Source: Chitinophaga silvisoli
Lineage (GTDB): Bacteria; Bacteroidota; Bacteroidia; Chitinophagales; Chitinophagaceae
NCBI RefSeq assembly: GCF_003412465.1
Contig: NZ_QTJV01000004.1
Location: 62,001-126,000, forward strand
Length of the DNA: 64,000 nt
Reading direction: 5' to 3'
Positions 60,390 through 64,000 of the stretch are shown here, piece by piece; positions within the stretch are counted from its first letter, which is position 1; each line of letters opens with the position of its first letter. Both the position numbers and the translations under genes were made by a program. Under the pieces are notes generated by a model, which worked only from the letters and a program-made list of their open reading frames with translations, ran no database searches and was not told where the DNA came from.

Positions 60390-62498
60390 ATGAGACCCAT
60401 TTTCGCCATCTTCATCCCCCTTCTTTCCTTTGTCCAGGTATATGGGCAGGATACTACCAAACCCAAACAGGTACAGCTGAAAAGTATAGAAGTAACCAGC
60501 AAAAAGCCCTTGCTGGAACAGAGTATTGACAGAACCGTAGTGAATGTAGATGCCATGATCAGTGCCGCCAGCAGCAATACCCTGGAAGTACTGAATAAAA
60601 CCCCCGGGGTAACGGTAGATCAGAACGGCACCATCAACCTGAATGGGAAAGGAGTGCTGGTATTGATCAATGGCAGAACCACCTATATGTCCGGCCAGGA
60701 TCTGGCCAATTACCTGAAAGGCCTGCCCGGTAGCACACTTGATAAAATAGAACTGATGGATGCCCCTCCTGCGAAATATGATGCGGGTGGCGGGGCGGTG
60801 ATCAACCTCAGGTTGAAAAAGAGCACCATCCTGGGTTTGACAGGCAATATATCGCTGAGTGCTACCCAAGGTATTTATGCCAGGACAAATAATTCACTTA
60901 ATGTCAATTATAACTATAAAAAAATGAACTGGTTTGCCGGCCTTAGCTATAACAGGGATGCGGAATACAATGACGACAAAACCAACAGGGATTACTATGC
61001 AGAAAATCTGAGTGTATTTCTGCATTCCCGTGTGAAAGGCCGGTCTAATACCAAAGGTATCAGGTTGGGAATGGATTATAATGCTAGTGCCAAAACCGTC
61101 CTGGGATTTGAGGTAAATGCGCAACAAAGACCGAGTATCTACACCAGGAACTATACCAGTGAAGCCAATAATGACAGTAGCAGCAGGGGCTATACCTATA
61201 GCGATGCCAATTGGAAAAACCTCAGCGGCAACCTGAACTTCCTGCACAGGTTCAATAACAAAGGACATGAAATTTCCGCCGATGCCAGTTATATTTCCTA
61301 TAAGAATAATGACATGCAGGACCTGAATAATGACAACGATTATTTCCACTACAAGCTCTTATCAGACATGCGGATCTTTGCAGTGAAAGCTGATTACGTG
61401 CACCCTATCGGGATTGAGGCAGGCGTAAAATCCAGTTTTGTCAAAAACGATTATGACTCCCGCTACCTGAACGAAAAGATCATGCAGGTAGATAGTAATT
61501 CCAACCATTTCATTTATGATGAAAACATCAATGCAGCATACATCAGCGCCAGGAAGAAATGGAAACGCTGGGGAGCCCAGGCAGGTTTGAGGATAGAAAA
61601 TACCAATATCCAGGGCAGACAACCGGGGAATACAGCGATTGCTCCCTCCTTATTTACCCGCAGTTATACACAGGCATTCCCTACTGTATTCCTGAGTTAT
61701 AAAATGGATAGCGCCGGCAACCATACCCTGAGCTGGAACCTGGGCAGACGGGTGAACAGACCTAATTACCAACAGTTAAATCCTTTCATCGCCTTTGAGA
61801 ATAGTTATACTTATTCCACAGGTAACCCTAATTTGAAACCACAAACCAACTACAGAACCGAGTTAAAATATCAATATAAACAATGGCTGGGATTGGGCTT
61901 ACAATACAACTGGTTTAAAGATATTATTTTTACGATGAGTGATGTGGTGGACAACATCTATATTTCGAAACCGGACAATGTAGCAAAGGGATTTATCTTC
62001 ATGTTCCTCGCCAATGTAAGTGCACATCCTGCGAAGTGGTGGTCATTGAACGGTAATATAATGACAGGACGTGCACAGTTACATGGAAAGGCATTTACAA
62101 CGGCCCTGAATTCCGGTATCTTTTCTGTAAGAGTCCGTTTGTACAACCAGTTTGATTTATCACATGGCTGGAGCGCGGAAGCCAGTGGAGATTATTCAGG
62201 TGTGAACCTCAATGGCCAGGACATCACGAATCCAAGGTATATTATGTATGCGGCTGTGCAGAAAAAGCTGTGGCATAACAAGGCTACTCTAAAACTCAAT
62301 ATGGACGACATTTTCCATTCTTCCGGTCAAACCGGCCATTCTGAAGGCGTAAAGGACAGTTATTATACACACAGGGGAATCTATGATTCTCAGAAAGTAA
62401 GTGTGGCGTTCACCTATCGCTTTGGCAGAGAAACGTTTGCGCGTAAACGGAACCATAGTGATAATACAGCTGACCAGGAACAGGAAAGGGCGAAGTGA
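60390..62498 (+). CDS. TonB-dependent-type outer-membrane beta-barrel family protein
   Basis: The 702-residue protein has a signal peptide (FAIFIPLLSFVQVYGQD), a plug-like part (IEVTSKKPLLEQSIDRTVVNVD, NTLEVLNKTPGVTVDQNGTI, VLVLINGRTTYMSGQDLANYLKGL in part, IELMDAPPAKYDAGGGAVINL) and a large barrel (outer-membrane beta-barrel family PF14905). It lacks the N-terminal carboxypeptidase-like domain often found in this family. The C-terminal tail after the last strand is basic and Asp/Gln rich. It is divergent from the kinase gene, a common arrangement in which LytTR systems control a transporter. Confidence 0.85.
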   Translation: MRPIFAIFIPLLSFVQVYGQDTTKPKQVQLKSIEVTSKKPLLEQSIDRTVVNVDAMISAASSNTLEVLNKTPGVTVDQNGTINLNGKGVLVLINGRTTYMSGQDLANYLKGLPGSTLDKIELMDAPPAKYDAGGGAVINLRLKKSTILGLTGNISLSATQGIYARTNNSLNVNYNYKKMNWFAGLSYNRDAEYNDDKTNRDYYAENLSVFLHSRVKGRSNTKGIRLGMDYNASAKTVLGFEVNAQQRPSIYTRNYTSEANNDSSSRGYTYSDANWKNLSGNLNFLHRFNNKGHEISADASYISYKNNDMQDLNNDNDYFHYKLLSDMRIFAVKADYVHPIGIEAGVKSSFVKNDYDSRYLNEKIMQVDSNSNHFIYDENINAAYISARKKWKRWGAQAGLRIENTNIQGRQPGNTAIAPSLFTRSYTQAFPTVFLSYKMDSAGNHTLSWNLGRRVNRPNYQQLNPFIAFENSYTYSTGNPNLKPQTNYRTELKYQYKQWLGLGLQYNWFKDIIFTMSDVVDNIYISKPDNVAKGFIFMFLANVSAHPAKWWSLNGNIMTGRAQLHGKAFTTALNSGIFSVRVRLYNQFDLSHGWSAEASGDYSGVNLNGQDITNPRYIMYAAVQKKLWHNKATLKLNMDDIFHSSGQTGHSEGVKDSYYTHRGIYDSQKVSVAFTYRFGRETFARKRNHSDNTADQEQERAK

Positions 62499-62518
62499 TT
62501 CTGTTGTATATTTAGGGC

Positions 62519-63190
62519 ATGAAGAGAATTATAATCACATTGTTTGCCCTGATGGTTTTTATAAATGGGCATAGCCAAACGAAAATTTTACTTAAAGGGG
62601 AAATGGATAAATTATTCCCGGAGGGTGTACAACAACAGTTGGGTTTCAAGTCCCGGATCAGATTAGTGTATAACTTTACCGATAAGAACGGGACCTATTA
62701 CCTGCCCATCTGTGAGAGCTTTGATGGTGTAGGAGAAGATGACACTACGCATTACAAGATCAAAGCCATCAACCTGAAATATGAAGGCGGGCAGTTTGTA
62801 AAGCAGTGGGAGCTGAATGATTATATCCTGACGGCACAGATGGAAGAAAGTATCTGGTTTTATACAAAGTATGTGACGATCAAAGATCTGGATGGAGATG
62901 GAGAAACAGATCCCCTGATTATTTATGGCAGCACGGGACAGAATGGGAAGAGCGACGGAAGGTTGAAGATCCTCATGTATTATAAGGGGAAGAAGGTGGC
63001 GATCAGGCATCAGAATTCAGAGTTTGATGGAAGCCGGACCACGGAGGTAGATAAGGAGTTTTATGAATTGCCGGAGAAGGTGCAAAGTTTTGTGAAGGGA
63101 ATGATGAAACGGCTGGCGGATGACGGGCAGGTGATTTACGCTTCGAACTGGGTGCAGCAAATGAGTAAGAAAGCAACATTTATACAATAA
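62519..63190 (+). CDS. exported protein of unknown function with a DxDxDG motif
   Basis: The 223-residue protein has a signal peptide (LFALMVFINGHSQ) and a mature part with KDLDGDGETDPLIIYG, a calcium-binding-like DxDxDG loop. I do not recognise the family with certainty; it recalls surface-polysaccharide-associated proteins of Bacteroidota described by a Riemerella locus name, but this is only a weak memory. It starts 20 bases after the beta-barrel gene and is probably in its operon. Confidence 0.55.
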   Translation: MKRIIITLFALMVFINGHSQTKILLKGEMDKLFPEGVQQQLGFKSRIRLVYNFTDKNGTYYLPICESFDGVGEDDTTHYKIKAINLKYEGGQFVKQWELNDYILTAQMEESIWFYTKYVTIKDLDGDGETDPLIIYGSTGQNGKSDGRLKILMYYKGKKVAIRHQNSEFDGSRTTEVDKEFYELPEKVQSFVKGMMKRLADDGQVIYASNWVQQMSKKATFIQ

Positions 63191-63221
63191 ATATGGGCCG
63201 TCCATGTGGACGGCCCATATT
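63190..63221. terminator. long hairpin between convergent genes
   Basis: AATATGGGCCGTCCA (63190-63204) and TGGACGGCCCATATT (63207-63221) form a 15-base perfect stem with a minimal loop. It lies between the unknown exported-protein gene and the convergent YbhB-like gene. There is no long T run after it, so it may be a strong hairpin block rather than a classical terminator. Confidence 0.8.
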
Positions 63222-63223
63222 AT

Positions 63224-63766
63224 TCAGGGGTGTTGTGCATATGCTATGATAGATGCTTTACCCAGCATCGTCATATTCAGATTAAACCCAACATACGCCG
63301 CTGTCGCTCCCTTATCCAGGGTTAAAGGACTCTTCAAAGCATATACAGTGATCAAATACATATGCGGTAATCCCGGAGTCGGTGCAGGACCACCATAACC
63401 CGGCTGACCAAAATCCGTTACTCCCTGCACAGCACCGGCAGGCAATAACTGCTTCGCCGGATTACCCGCACCCGCTTTCAGCTCCTTCACATCCGCAGGA
63501 ATATTGTATACCACCCAATGCCAGAACCCACTACCTGTTGGCGCATCAAAATCATACATGGTTACAGCAAAAGCCTTTGTACCCGCGGGCGCATGTTCCC
63601 ATGACAGGGCCGGAGACTGGTTCTCACCAGTATATCCCATAAAATTGTTATACTGTTTGTTCGAAAACTGACCACCCAGGTCACTGCTCTTCAGGGTAAA
63701 GGTCTGGGCATGTGCACTGATAGCGAAGATGGCTATCATGGCTAATAAGGTGCTTAATTTCTTCAT
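63224..63766 (-). CDS. YbhB/YbcL family Raf kinase inhibitor-like protein, exported
   Basis: The 180-residue protein has a signal peptide (LLAMIAIFAISAHAQ) and the PEBP fold: GENQSPALSWEHAPAGTKAFAVTMYDFDAP (in part SPALSWEHAPAG and VTMYDFDAP), GFWHWVVYNIPAD, GYGGPAPTPGLPHMY. Family members bind phospholipid head groups or nucleotides; bacterial roles are unclear. I use ATG 63766, since the in-frame ATG nine codons earlier does not start the signal peptide. A TAACTTTG -7 box lies at 63798-63791. Confidence 0.9.
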   Translation of the reverse strand: MKKLSTLLAMIAIFAISAHAQTFTLKSSDLGGQFSNKQYNNFMGYTGENQSPALSWEHAPAGTKAFAVTMYDFDAPTGSGFWHWVVYNIPADVKELKAGAGNPAKQLLPAGAVQGVTDFGQPGYGGPAPTPGLPHMYLITVYALKSPLTLDKGATAAYVGFNLNMTMLGKASIIAYAQHP

Positions 63767-63790
63767 AGTTCCTCTTATTTGTTTGTGATA

Positions 63791-63798
63791 CAAAGTTA
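63791..63798 (-). promoter_or_regulatory. -7 promoter box of the YbhB-like gene
   Basis: TAACTTTG on the minus strand matches TAnnTTTG and lies 24 bases before the ATG at 63766. No TTG at -33 was found. Confidence 0.5.
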
Positions 63799-63840
63799 AG
63801 GGGAGCCATGGGGGCGGGTTTATAGCTAACAGCTCAGAAC

Positions 63841-64000
63841 TTATGGCAAAACGTTCATTTTTTGTTGCTGGTATTCACTGGGACTTACACCGAAGACCTG
63901 TTTGAAAGACTGGCTAAAACTGGAATGGTTCTCATACCCTACCTTATGGTATACATCACTGGGCTTTTCGCGGTTGTTTAGCAATAAGGTAGCCGCTATT
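63841..64000 (-). CDS. AraC family transcriptional regulator, C-terminal part only
   Basis: The minus strand from the window edge reads without stop to a TAA at 63841 and gives the last 50 residues of an AraC protein: ATLLLNNREKPSDV, then VGYENHSSFSQSFKQVFG and VSPSEYQQQK, the second helix-turn-helix and its usual tail. The gene continues beyond the window, so its sensor part and target cannot be judged. Confidence 0.9.
   Translation of the reverse strand, partial: IAATLLLNNREKPSDVYHKVGYENHSSFSQSFKQVFGVSPSEYQQQKMNVLP

Noticed and set aside
60327..60869. 180-codon open frame on the minus strand
   Set aside because: It is a shadow of the outer-membrane beta-barrel gene, which has a signal peptide and family motifs.

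Overview
The window looks like a chromosomal piece of a Bacteroidota bacterium, most likely a Chitinophagaceae member (Chitinophaga-like). Evidence: a SusC/SusD pair, two secreted enzymes with type IX secretion C-terminal domains, many AraC and HxlR regulators, a LytTR two-component pair, and promoters of the Bacteroidota type (TTG, about 20 bases, TAnnTTTG). No rRNA, tRNA, phage, insertion sequence or CRISPR array was seen. The genus is an inference from gene style.

Layout. 1-13 kb: small-molecule stress or catabolic modules, each a regulator beside one or two enzymes (HxlR/SDR, AraC/FAD monooxygenase, amidohydrolase/AraC, HxlR/NmrA, enoyl-CoA hydratase/HxlR), plus a large secreted SGNH-hydrolase/lectin protein. 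13.2-15 kb: a sigma-70-like factor with an unusual disordered tail, overlapping a zinc-finger membrane anti-sigma gene. 15-25.4 kb: a sulfatase-only SusCD locus, with two sulfatases on the minus strand and SusC, SusD and a third sulfatase on the plus strand. 25.4-28.6 kb: a decayed cyanophycinase, two DUF421 membrane proteins with zinc-ribbon tails, and an HPD-containing coiled-coil protein. 28.7-33.1 kb: TonB receptor, PepSY membrane protein and TPR lipoprotein, probably for ferric siderophore use. 33.3-37.7 kb: lipoprotein hydrolase, secreted GH5 enzyme followed by a 27/28-base tandem repeat grown from its own stop region, and a PAP2 phosphatase. 38-44.2 kb: AraC/phenolic acid decarboxylase and further HxlR/AraC-NAD(P) enzyme modules, ending with a small EF-G domain IV-like protein. 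44.3-50 kb: a six-gene minus-strand run pxpB-pxpC-pxpA-Nramp-multiheme cytochrome-metallophosphoesterase. 50-54.8 kb: patatin and CPBP protease genes, then a thiM-thiE-thiD-tenA salvage operon under a TPP riboswitch. 54.8-64 kb: GH92 mannosidase, an Ala/Thr-rich secreted protein, an outer-membrane protein, LytTR regulator and kinase, an outer-membrane beta-barrel receptor, a Raf-kinase-inhibitor-like protein and the end of another AraC gene.

Themes. All four HxlR genes stand head to head with one small-molecule enzyme gene, and readable promoter and operator elements lie between some of these pairs. All three complete AraC genes with their own promoter carry the -7 box only four bases before the ATG, which suggests leaderless mRNAs. 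The most unusual items are the 3'-end minisatellite of the GH5 gene, the four-fold motif in the sigma-factor tail, the pxp operon extended by redox and phosphoesterase genes, and the aromatic-free Ala/Thr-rich exported protein.
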